Below are positions 25,617 to 33,859 of a DNA stretch of 64,000 nt, piece after piece. The notes under the pieces were generated by a model that did not search any database, was not told the origin of the DNA, and saw only the letters and a program-made list of their open reading frames with translations. Numbering within the stretch: position 1 is the first letter of the stretch; each line of letters begins with the position of its first letter. This DNA is from Singulisphaera sp. GP187 (lineage in GTDB: Bacteria; Planctomycetota; Planctomycetia; Isosphaerales; Isosphaeraceae): assembly GCF_900129635.1 (NCBI RefSeq), contig NZ_FSRB01000001.1, positions 2,829,501-2,893,500 of the forward strand. Direction: 5' to 3'. Both the position numbers and the translations under genes were made by a program.

Positions 25617-26388
25617 GAAACGGGGACGCAGCTAGTATTGACGTCGTCCTCGGAATTCGGGGATCCTCCCGCCTTATGCCAAGAACAGCGCGAGTCGCAC
25701 CTGGCGGGTTCGTTTATCACGTCCTGAATCGATCGGCGGGGAAGAGGCACCTGTTCGCCAAGGACGCCGACTTCGAGGCGTTCCAGCGCGTCATGAGTGA
25801 GGCGCACCAGCGCCACCCGATCCGGATCTTGGCTTTCGCCGTCTTGTCCAACCATTGGCACTTCCTCGTCTGGCCCGAGGAAGACGGGCAATTGACCGAG
25901 TTCTTCCGCTGGCTCACGCATACCCACGCGATGCGTTGGAGAGTTGCCCACCGGACCGTGGGATATGGGCCCCTCTACCAGGGACGTTTCAAGAGGTTCC
26001 CGGTTCAGTGCGACGAGCATCTTTTGACCGTGCTGCGATCATCGAGCGGAATCCGCAGGCGGCCGGGTTGGTCGAGCGGGCCGAACTGTGGCGCTGGAGT
26101 CGTCTGTCGGTGAGGAGGCACGGAGCGGATCCGCTCAAAGCCCTCTTATCGGCCTGGCCAATCGAATGTCCGGTGGACTGGACCGATCGGGTCAACGCCG
26201 CGCTGAGCGCCCAGGAACGGAAGCGCTTGCACGCGAGCCTCGAGAGAAGCCGGCCTTACGGCGCCGACGAGTGGGTCAAGCAGAAGGCGAGCGAGTTGAG
26301 CCTGGAGCACACCCGTCGTCCGGAGGGCCGACCGCCAAAAGTCCGTAAACCTGAGTCGCGGACCGAAAACTAGCTGCGACCCCGTTTC
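25617..26388 (+). mobile_element. REP-associated tyrosine transposase element with inverted ends
   Basis: The left end 25617-25639 and right end 26366-26388 are inverted copies with two mismatches over 23 bases (core GGGG(A/T)CGCAGCTAGT). They enclose a single HUH transposase gene, and its stop codon lies inside the right end. The layout fits a RAYT gene flanked by REP sequences. Confidence 0.72.
25676..26373 (+). pseudogene. REP-associated tyrosine transposase (RAYT), frameshifted
   Basis: HUH-superfamily transposase related to IS200/IS605 TnpA. The first frame from 25676 has MPRTARVAPGGFVYHV, the metal-binding HWH in LSNHWHFLVWP and YGPLYQGRFKRF. Near 26040 the frame is lost: after LLTVLR the homology continues one frame over as IIERNPQAAGLVERAELWRWS and runs to a stop at 26373. 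Adding one base would give 232 residues. Family members read R-Y-(V/I)-E-x-N-P here, so the missing base falls in the codon expected to encode the catalytic Tyr. Unlike the other frameshifts in this window it is not in a homopolymer. Confidence 0.8.
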
Positions 26389-26783
26389 CTCACCCGGCCT
26401 CGTTGGAAGTGGGGGCCACGAAGATGACCGATGGTCCGCAATAGCGAACCCTACTCGTTCGGTTGTGGCGTCATCGCGGGTCCAACGATTCCCGTAGTGG
26501 GCAGGGGGGACTTTCTCAGCGAGGGTGGACAACCGCGGACAGTTTCAGCAGTGGTCGCGTAGGCAGTAGGTGGCGCGGAAGTCCTTCTCCGGCAGAGCCT
26601 TGCTTCGGCTCCTCGGGCAGCCTTGGCCGCCCAAAGTGTCCGCGCTGTTCACTGGTCCTGGCCTCGGCGGTGAGAAAGTCCCGGACAGGGCCCACGGCCC
26701 ACCATCTTACCCCCCATTTGGTAGGGAGTTAGGGATGATGGGCCGTGCCCGTCCGACGGGTGGGATTCAGTTTTCTCCAGACC
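26389..26783. other. Intergenic region with a weak third repeat copy
   Basis: About 395 bp without a supported gene. Bases 26420-26456 resemble part of the dispersed 135-bp repeat (roughly three quarters identical over 32 bases). A long imperfect hairpin follows at 26694-26746. Confidence 0.4.
26694..26746 (-). terminator. Hairpin downstream of glmU
   Basis: Inverted repeat of 13 bases with one mismatch (ACGGCCCACCATC against GATGATGGGCCGT) and a 27-base loop, 38 bp past the glmU stop. No T run, so the terminator role is tentative. Confidence 0.4.
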
Positions 26784-28046
26784 TCACCGGTTCGGCAGCG
26801 GACGCGCGGGAATTCCGGCGACGGTCTGGCCGCCGGCCACGTCCTGGCCCTTGGTGACCACGGCGTTGGCGCCGATGGTGGCCCCTGCCCCGATCGTCAC
26901 CGGCGCCACCAGAATCGCTCCCGACCCGATCATGGCATTGGCGCCGATGGTCGTTCGGTGCTTGTCACGACCATCGAAGTTCGCCGTCACGGCGGTCGCG
27001 CCGATGTTGGCATTTGACCCGACCTGAGCGTCACCGAGGTAGGCCAGGTGCCGGGCCCGGGCTCCGGCCTCGAAATGAGAGCGGTTCACTTCCACGAAAG
27101 CGCCCACTTCGACTCCGTCATCCAGCACCGTCCCGTCGCGGAGATGGGCGAAGGGGCCGATCCGGCATTGGGAACCGATTTTCACCGTCCCACTGATCAC
27201 TGAAAAGGGGAAGACCACCGAGTCGGGTCCGATCGTGACGCGCCCGTCGATGTACGTGTTGCGCGGGTCAACGATACTGACCCCTTCGGTCATCCAGTGA
27301 TCCTGGATCCTCGCCTGCATGATGGCGTGGGCCTGCGCCAGGTGCTGCCGGGTATTGACGCCCAGGATGTCGTCGGCGTCGAGGACCGGGAGCGCGACCA
27401 CTTTCCGACCCATCGACTGGAGCCACGAGGGGGCGTCGGTCAGGTAGTATTCGCCCTGGGCGTTGCTGGTATCGAGCTTGTCAAGGGCGTCCCAGAGGCC
27501 CGGGAGATCGAACACGTAGCAGCTCGGGTTGACTTCGGCGATGACCCTTTCTTCCGCGTTACAGTCGCGTTGCTCGACGATGCGGAGGAACCGGCCCGCC
27601 GAGTCGCGCAGGATGCGCCCGAAGCCGGTGGGGTCGGGAACAATGGCGGTCCCGAGCAGGCAGGCCGCCGCGTCCTCATGCTGGCGATGGAGGAGATCGG
27701 CAAGCGGTTGAGGGCGGATGAGCGGTTCATCTCCCACCAAGACCAGGGCGGGCCCCTGGTAATCCTTGAGGATCGTGTGGCAGGCTTTCACGGCATCGCC
27801 GGTGCCGAGTTGGCGGGTCTGAGTAGCAAAGAGAATATCGGGCTCGTCGGCCAGGGCCGCCCGGACCTGATCGGCGCCATAGCCGACCACGACGATGATC
27901 GTCTTGGCCCCCGCCTGGCGCGCGGCCTCGACCACGTAATGAATCATCGGCTGACCGCAAACCTCGTGGAGCACCTTGGCCTTTTCCGACTTCATCCGCT
28001 TGCCGTGACCGGCCGCCAAGATGATCGCGACTGGACCCTGAATCAT
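26784..28046 (-). CDS. glmU: Bifunctional GlmU: GlcNAc-1-P uridyltransferase / GlcN-1-P acetyltransferase
   Basis: Cytoplasmic enzyme of 420 residues that makes UDP-GlcNAc for peptidoglycan and LPS. The N-terminal pyrophosphorylase domain has LAAGHGKRMKSEKAKVLH and the GTGDAV segment. The C-terminal left-handed beta-helix has repeated hexapeptides and the acetyltransferase signature GAFVEVNRSHF, HLAYLGDAQVG, and NIGATAVTANFDG, where most homologues read NIGAGTITCNYDG. The protein is about 35 residues shorter than the E. coli enzyme, mainly at the C-terminus after GIPARPL. It is divergent from the gatCAB cluster, with about 300 bp between. Confidence 0.92.
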   Translation of the reverse strand: MIQGPVAIILAAGHGKRMKSEKAKVLHEVCGQPMIHYVVEAARQAGAKTIIVVVGYGADQVRAALADEPDILFATQTRQLGTGDAVKACHTILKDYQGPALVLVGDEPLIRPQPLADLLHRQHEDAAACLLGTAIVPDPTGFGRILRDSAGRFLRIVEQRDCNAEERVIAEVNPSCYVFDLPGLWDALDKLDTSNAQGEYYLTDAPSWLQSMGRKVVALPVLDADDILGVNTRQHLAQAHAIMQARIQDHWMTEGVSIVDPRNTYIDGRVTIGPDSVVFPFSVISGTVKIGSQCRIGPFAHLRDGTVLDDGVEVGAFVEVNRSHFEAGARARHLAYLGDAQVGSNANIGATAVTANFDGRDKHRTTIGANAMIGSGAILVAPVTIGAGATIGANAVVTKGQDVAGGQTVAGIPARPLPNR

Positions 28047-28350
28047 GATGTGACTCTACCTTCGAGTGAGAAGACACCAACGTCGTGACCCCTCACGGGC
28101 CAGCGAAAATCATAGATGAGGTTGTCGGTCGGCGTCAAACAAACGTCGACCGCGCCGAGATCGCGAACCTTGAAGGATCGCCGTCGATCTGGCACACTGA
28201 CGTCGTATCGGCGGCCCATTTTTGGTTTTGGGAATGGGGAACGCCGCGGCCCGAACATTCCGGACGACGCGGACCGACTCAGACCCACCCCCAAAGGGTA
28301 GGCCCGGCGCCGCGATCGATCCCTCTTTTTTTCTGAGGACTCGTCGGCCC
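28047..28350. other. Divergent promoter region glmU / gatC
   Basis: About 300 bp between divergent genes. It should carry both promoters, but I see no clear -35/-10 pair and no other feature. Confidence 0.35.
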
Positions 28351-28638
28351 ATGGCGTTGTCGATCAACGAGGTGGCCCAGGTCGCCCTGCTCGCCCGGCT
28401 GCGGTTGAGTCCGGCCGAACTGGAAACGTTCACCGGTCAGCTCAACTCGATCGTGGAGTTTGTGGCACAGCTCCAGGAACTGGATACGACCAACGTCGAG
28501 CCGCTGGCGCACGGCGTCGAGGTTCGCAACGTCTTCCGCGAGGACGTGCGCGGACCTGCCCTCTCGAAAGAGGATGCGTTGGCGAACGCCCCCAAGCGGA
28601 ACATCGACAGCTTCCTCGTGCCGGCCGTGCTCGAATAA
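28351..28638 (+). CDS. gatC: Asp-tRNA(Asn)/Glu-tRNA(Gln) amidotransferase subunit C
   Basis: GatC of 95 residues, the small subunit that links GatA and GatB. The sequence from INEVAQVALLARLRLSPAELE to RNIDSFLVPAVLE matches the whole family. The open frame extends upstream to 28222, but GatC proteins start where the ATG at 28351 lies, with GAGGA 11 bases before. It heads a gatC-gatA-gatB cluster in the standard order. Confidence 0.95.
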   Translation: MALSINEVAQVALLARLRLSPAELETFTGQLNSIVEFVAQLQELDTTNVEPLAHGVEVRNVFREDVRGPALSKEDALANAPKRNIDSFLVPAVLE

Positions 28639-28694
28639 GCGACTTGTCGTTCATCGCTCAATCTCCTTCACCCCGCCCCCAGGATCGACCGCTG

Positions 28695-30187
28695 ATGGAC
28701 CTGACTCGCACGACCGCATGCGAATGGATCGCCCAGTTGAACGCGGGGAAAATCACCTCCGAGGAACTCGTCGGCGGCTACCTGCAACGCGTTGACGAGC
28801 TCGAACGGCTCAACGCGTTCGTCCACCTCGATCGCGACGCCGTGCTCGCCCAGGCCAAGGCGATCGACGCGCGACGACAGGCCGGTGAGCCGGTCGGCCC
28901 CCTCGGCGGATTGCCGGTCGCCATCAAAGACGTGCTCTGCGTCAACGGTGAGCCGACCACCTGCGGGAGCCGGATGCTCGAAAACTTCCGCCCCCCTACG
29001 ACGCCACCGTCATCGCCCGACTCAAGACGGCCGGCGCGATCCTGTTCGGCAAGACGAACATGGACGAGTTCGCCATGGGGTCGTCCACCGAGAACAGCGC
29101 CTACGGACCCACCCGCAACCCGTGGGACGAGGAGCGAATCCCCGGGGGATCGTCAGGAGGCTCGGCCGTCGCCATCGCCGCCGACCTCGCCCCATTGTCC
29201 CTCGGCACCGACACGGGCGGCTCGATCCGCCAGCCGGCCGCGCTCTGCGGCGTGGTCGGCCTCAAGCCCTCCTACGGCCGAGTGAGCCGCTACGGCTTGA
29301 TCGCGTACGCCAGCTCGCTCGACCAGGTCGGTCCGTTCGCGCATGACCTGGCCGACGCCGCCCTCTTGCTGAAAGTCATCTCGGGACGCGACCCGCATGA
29401 CTCGACGAGCGTCGATACGCCGGTGCCCGACTACTCGGCCACGCTGGAAACGCCGCCGGAAACCCTGCGAATCGGCATCGTCCGTGAGTTCTTCAGCGAA
29501 GGGCTCGACCCCGAGGTCGAGGGGGCCGTTTGCGAGGCGATCCGCGTCTACGAGAAGGCCGGGGCCACGATCAAAGAGGTTTCGCTCCCGCACTCCAAGT
29601 TCGGCGTCCCCGCCTACTACCTGGTGGCACCCGCCGAGTGCTCGAGCAATCTCTCACGCTACGACGGCACCATCTACGGCCACCGCGCCGAGGATTTCTC
29701 GGCGAAGTTCCCCGGCGAGGAAGACTTGCCCCCCTTGATCCGGATGATGATGGCCAGCCGGGCCGAAGGCTTCGGAGCCGAGGTCAAGCGGCGGATCATG
29801 CTCGGCACGTTCGCGCTCTCGGCCGGCTATGCCGACCAGTACTACAACCAGGCCCTGAAGGTCAGGCGCTTGATCCGCAACGACTTCGACACCGCCTTCA
29901 AAGAGGTCGACGTGCTGATCGGCCCCACCTCGCCCACCGCCGCCTTCAAGCTCGGCGAGCGGACGGCCGACCCGTTGGCCATGTACCTGTCCGACATCTA
30001 CACGATCACGGCCAACCTGGCCGGAATCCCCGGCTTGAGCATCCCCTGCGGCGCCACCGCTTCGGGTCTGCCGATCGGTCTCCAGTTGCTCGCGCCGGCG
30101 TTCGCCGAGGAGAACCTCCTGCGAACCGCCCGCGTCTTCGAGCGCTCGACCGACTGGCACACGCGACGACCAACGACCGCGCGATGA
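28695..30187 (+). CDS. gatA: Asp-tRNA(Asn)/Glu-tRNA(Gln) amidotransferase subunit A, frame broken in a C6 run
   Basis: Amidase-signature glutaminase that supplies ammonia to GatB. Two frames together encode it. The first, from 28695, runs through [32 protein letters not shown]; the homology then continues one frame over as the [22 protein letters not shown] region and on to the stop at 30187. The break is at six C (28991-28996); a seventh C restores one frame of 497 residues, the normal length. The Ser-cisSer-Lys triad is present (Lys in IKDV, Ser in GGSSGGS and DTGGS). As gatB and gatC are intact and the enzyme is normally essential in such bacteria, a sequencing error is the simplest reading. 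Confidence 0.9.
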
Positions 30188-30244
30188 CTCCCGGCTCCTC
30201 CTCAACCCGAACAACGAAGCGATTGATTCCAAGGCAGGCGGCAC

Positions 30245-31726
30245 ATGGATTACACGATCATCATCGGCCTGGAAGTCCACGTCCAACTTCACACCGAGAG
30301 CAAGATGTTCTCGTCGTGCGGGACCGAGTTCGGGCTTCCGCCGAACACCCAGACCGACCCGGTCTCGCTCGGACTCCCCGGGACCTTGCCCGTCATGAAC
30401 GGCAAGGCGTTCGAACTCGCGCTCAAGACGGCCGTCGCGCTCAACGCCGAGATCACGCCGTTCACCAAGTGGGACCGCAAGAACTACTACTATCCCGACC
30501 TCCCCAAGAACTATCAGATCAGCCAGTATGACCTCCCGTTCAGCCAGCACGGCTGGCTCGAAATCCCGGTCCAGAAGGATGGCTCGGGCGGGGGTCGGTG
30601 CCGCCTGACGCGCGTTCACCTCGAAGAGGATACGGGCAAGCTCACTCACGGCAACTCCGGGTTCTCGGAAGTCGACTTGAACCGCGCGGGCATCCCGCTC
30701 ATGGAGATCGTGACCGAGCCCGACCTCCGCAACCCGCAAGACGCCAAGGCCCTGCTGGAAGAGCTCCGGCTCACGCTCCGCTACCTGGGCGTCTCCGACT
30801 GCGAGATGCAGGAGGGGAGCCTGCGTTGCGATGCGAACGTCAACCTGCACATCGACGTCGACGGCAAGACGGTGGCCACGCCGATTGTCGAAATCAAGAA
30901 CCTGAACAGTTTCCGATCGGTGGAACGGGCCCTGGCCTACGAAGCGGAGCGGCAGTTCCGCCAGTGGAAAGAAGACGGCCTGACGATCCACGACGCCCAC
31001 AAGGAGACTCGAGGCTGGAGCGAACCCGACGGCGCGACCAAGCCCCAGCGCCGCAAGGAGAGCGCGGCCGACTATCGCTACTTCCCCGAGCCCGACCTCG
31101 TGCCCGTGGTCGTCGATGAGGCCTGGATCGCCCGCGTTCGCGCCTCGATCGGCGAGCTCCCGGCCCGACGCCGGCAGCGGTTCGAGACCGATTTCGGTCT
31201 CTCAGCCTACGACGCCAACGTCCTGGTCGAGCAAGGCGAGGATGTGGCCGACTATTTCGACGCCGTCGCCAAGGCGACCGACGAATACAAGCTGGCGAGT
31301 AACTGGATCCAGCAGGAGGTCCTGCGGATCATCAAGGAGAAGAAACAGACCCTCGCCGAGTTCCCCGTGACCCCCGATGTCCTGGCCGACTTGATCAACC
31401 GGGTCAAGCGCAAGGAGCTGAACACGAACCAAGGGCGCGAGGTTCTTGCCGCCTTGATCGAAACCGGCGACCCGGTCGAGAAGATCATCGCGGCCGGCGG
31501 CTATGGCATGGTTTCCGACCGTGACGCCATTGCCGCGGCTGTCGAGGCGGCCCTGCAAGCCAACCCCAAGGCCGTCGAAGACCTCAAGGGGGGCAAGAAG
31601 AAGCCCGAGGCGGTCAAAGGGTTTCTCCGCGGCCAGGTCATGAAGCAGACCGGAGGCAAGGCCGACCCCGCACTCGTCGGTGAGTTGCTCGACATCAAGC
31701 TCACGGAACTGGCCGGCCCGGGGTGA
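30245..31726 (+). CDS. gatB: Asp-tRNA(Asn)/Glu-tRNA(Gln) amidotransferase subunit B
   Basis: GatB of 493 residues, which binds the mischarged tRNA and activates its side chain with ATP before amidation. The N-terminus IIIGLEVHVQLHTESKMFSSC, the metal/ATP region CRLTRVHLEEDTGKLTH and the ESAADYRYFPEPDL motif are characteristic. The C-terminal YqeY-like tail domain (about residues 400-490) that binds the tRNA elbow is complete. It lies 57 bp after gatA in the same operon. Confidence 0.96.
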   Translation: MDYTIIIGLEVHVQLHTESKMFSSCGTEFGLPPNTQTDPVSLGLPGTLPVMNGKAFELALKTAVALNAEITPFTKWDRKNYYYPDLPKNYQISQYDLPFSQHGWLEIPVQKDGSGGGRCRLTRVHLEEDTGKLTHGNSGFSEVDLNRAGIPLMEIVTEPDLRNPQDAKALLEELRLTLRYLGVSDCEMQEGSLRCDANVNLHIDVDGKTVATPIVEIKNLNSFRSVERALAYEAERQFRQWKEDGLTIHDAHKETRGWSEPDGATKPQRRKESAADYRYFPEPDLVPVVVDEAWIARVRASIGELPARRRQRFETDFGLSAYDANVLVEQGEDVADYFDAVAKATDEYKLASNWIQQEVLRIIKEKKQTLAEFPVTPDVLADLINRVKRKELNTNQGREVLAALIETGDPVEKIIAAGGYGMVSDRDAIAAAVEAALQANPKAVEDLKGGKKKPEAVKGFLRGQVMKQTGGKADPALVGELLDIKLTELAGPG

Positions 31727-31773
31727 GAATCACGACCGACTAGATTGGTCGTCTCTCTCCTCCTATTCTGGTA

Positions 31774-31798
31774 GTCCCCCGGGGCGATCCCGGGGGAC
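31774..31798 (+). terminator. Perfect GC-rich hairpin after gatB
   Basis: Ten-pair perfect stem GTCCCCCGGG/CCCGGGGGAC with a 5-nt loop, 47 bp past gatB. No T run follows, so it may be a pause or protective hairpin, or a regulatory site for the next gene, rather than a classical terminator. Confidence 0.5.
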
Positions 31799-31833
31799 GA
31801 CAATTCCAGAGTCTGAGCGGAGGAGCGCTGACG

Positions 31834-32691
31834 ATGATCGACCGCAGGTCGTTTTTGAAAGGCACGGGAGCCACGATCGCCGCCGCGACGATGGGAGTGC
31901 CGGCCCTTGCGGCGGACGGAGCCACTCCCGCCTGGAAGAAAGGGTTCATGCTCGGGACCACCAAGGGTCCCATCCTTCCCGACTTCGAAGCCCTCAAGGC
32001 CGCCGGATTCCAAGGGGTTGAACTGCTCAGCCCCAACGAGCTCGACCGCGACGAAGTGCTCCGCGCCCGCGACAAGACCGGATTGATCATCCATGGTGTC
32101 AGCGGAACGAAGCACTGGCAGCATACGCTTTCCGACCCCGACCCCAAGGTCGTGGAGATCGGCCTGGAAGCCATCCGCCAGGAGATGGTCGACTGCAAGG
32201 CGTACGGCGGAACGACCGTCCTGGTCGTGCCGGCTGTTGTCACCAAAGATATCTCCTATCGCGACGCCTACAAGCGGTCGCAGGCGAACATCCGCAAGCT
32301 GATCCCGGACGCCGAGAAGCACGGGATCAAGATCGCCATTGAAGAGGTCTGGAACAAGTTCCTGCTCAGCCCGGTCGAATTCGCACGCTACATCGACGAG
32401 TTCGAGAGCCCCTGGGTCGGCGCCTACTTCGACGTCGGCAACGTGGTCGAGTTCGGCTACCCGCAAGAATGGATCCGCGAGCTCGGCAAGCGAATCCTCA
32501 AGATTCACATCAAGGAATACAAGAAGGACCGACGATTCAGCTACCTTCTCGGTGAAGGGGAAATCGACTGGGCCGAGGTGCGTGCCGCGCTGATCGAGGT
32601 GGGCTACGAAGGGTGGATCACCGCCGAAGTGCCCAAAAAAGACTTGAGCGACATCGTTGAGCGAATGAACAAGCTCTTGAAAATGAGCTGA
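31834..32691 (+). CDS. Tat-exported sugar phosphate isomerase/epimerase-like protein
   Basis: Xylose-isomerase-like TIM barrel protein of 285 residues. A twin-arginine signal (DRRSFLKG, hydrophobic stretch, ALAA at about residues 25-28) marks Tat export, so it should act in the periplasm. The barrel has metal-ligand candidates: Glu in IAIEEVWNKF, Asp and Asn in YFDVGNVVEFG, His in IHIKEYK and Glu in ITAEVPKK. Similar exported sugar epimerases are abundant in planctomycetes; substrates are mostly unknown. GGAGG lies just upstream of the ATG. Confidence 0.85.
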   Translation: MIDRRSFLKGTGATIAAATMGVPALAADGATPAWKKGFMLGTTKGPILPDFEALKAAGFQGVELLSPNELDRDEVLRARDKTGLIIHGVSGTKHWQHTLSDPDPKVVEIGLEAIRQEMVDCKAYGGTTVLVVPAVVTKDISYRDAYKRSQANIRKLIPDAEKHGIKIAIEEVWNKFLLSPVEFARYIDEFESPWVGAYFDVGNVVEFGYPQEWIRELGKRILKIHIKEYKKDRRFSYLLGEGEIDWAEVRAALIEVGYEGWITAEVPKKDLSDIVERMNKLLKMS

Positions 32692-32745
32692 TCGCCAGCC
32701 GCCGCACCTTGGGGTTTCTACCAGGAAATCACCAACAGGTAGCGA

Positions 32746-32788
32746 CTTTCCCCGTCGCACGGGCCGTCTGTCCGTGTGACGGGGAAAG
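32746..32788. repeat. Long palindromic hairpin
   Basis: Stem of 17 bases with one mismatch (32746-32762 with 32772-32788; CTTTCCCCGTC pairs with GACGGGGAAAG) and a 9-nt loop, 55 bp after the epimerase gene. It may terminate that gene or be a REP-type repeat. Confidence 0.65.
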
Positions 32789-32798
32789 ATTTCACTTT

Positions 32799-32918
32799 AC
32801 GAGACTGTCGCAAGCAGACCGGGATCTCGTTCCCACGCTCGGCATGGGAACGAGCTTCTCCCGCAAATTTCGGCCTCCGGGGCAGACAGAAGGCGCGGTT
32901 TCCTTGCGACAGACTCGT
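32799..32918. repeat. Nested palindromic MITE-like element
   Basis: Outer arms 32799-32814 and 32903-32918 are inverted copies with one mismatch over 16 bases (core CTGTCGCAAG). Inside lies a second, perfect 10-bp palindrome CTCGTTCCCA/TGGGAACGAG (32826-32854). The inner motif is a repeat I recall as widespread in planctomycetes and often mistranslated as FPRSAWERA. Confidence 0.65.
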
Positions 32919-33859
32919 GATTTCGGGGTCTAACATGACCACGCCCTTCGAAGGTCCAAAGCCGCGGCGGTTGACTCTCAGCATCCGGACGGTGCTTCTG
33001 CTGGTCCTGGTCACAGCCATTCTCATAGGCTGGAGGAGTAACCGGGCGAACCAACAAAGGCGAACTGTTGCCCTGATCAAGGCTGCGGGAGGAGAAGTCG
33101 AGTACGACTATCAATACGTTAACGACACGAAACCTTGGGCCCCAGCCTGGCTGAGGGGGTTGTTTGGGGACGAGTACTTCCAGGAGGTCGTCTACGTCTA
33201 CTTTATGTCCCCGCAGCAACGGCCGACAGCGGCCACGATGACGGCCTTCGAAGCACTGAACCGGCTGAAGAAACTTTATATCCAGGATTCATCGCAGATC
33301 GGCGCCGGTCTTATCCACCTCCGCGGAATAAGCCATGTCGAAAGCCTTGATCTCGAAGGCCCTGGAGTCACCGACGTAGGACTCGTCAACCTGAGGTATC
33401 TCACTCAACTCAAACACCTCTCCTTGGAAGATTCAAGGCTGACTGACCAAGGCCTGGTTTCGCTGAAGGGCCTCACAAAACTCCAGGAATTGGTCATATC
33501 TGGTGCACTAAGATCGAAAAATGGAAAGGTAACCACCAAGGGTTTAGTGCATCTTGCCGGGTTGCATAACCTCATTGGGTTAACCCTGGGAGATCAACCA
33601 GGACTCACCGATCTTGGCCCCTTGGGGCTAGGTAGCAACTTCACGAAATTGCGTACTCTCACACTGAGTCGCACTGGAATTACCGACGTGGGATTGGCCG
33701 GGGTCCAGAATTTACCAGCGTTGACAGCGCTCAACCTGGCAAGGACGCAGGTCCATGATGCCGGGCTATTTTATCTCACAACATTGGCTAATCTTAAACA
33801 TCTCTATCTCACAAATACTGGCATCACCGACGCGGGGCTCGTTCATCTCAGGAACTTAA

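Noticed and set aside
28644..29285. A separate 213-residue protein at the start of gatA
   Set aside because: Its first 110 residues are GatA; the rest is a frameshifted Ser/Pro/Arg-rich tail.
29654..32760. Long minus-strand open frames opposite gatA, gatB and the epimerase
   Set aside because: They mirror conserved plus-strand genes and have no ribosome sites or motifs.
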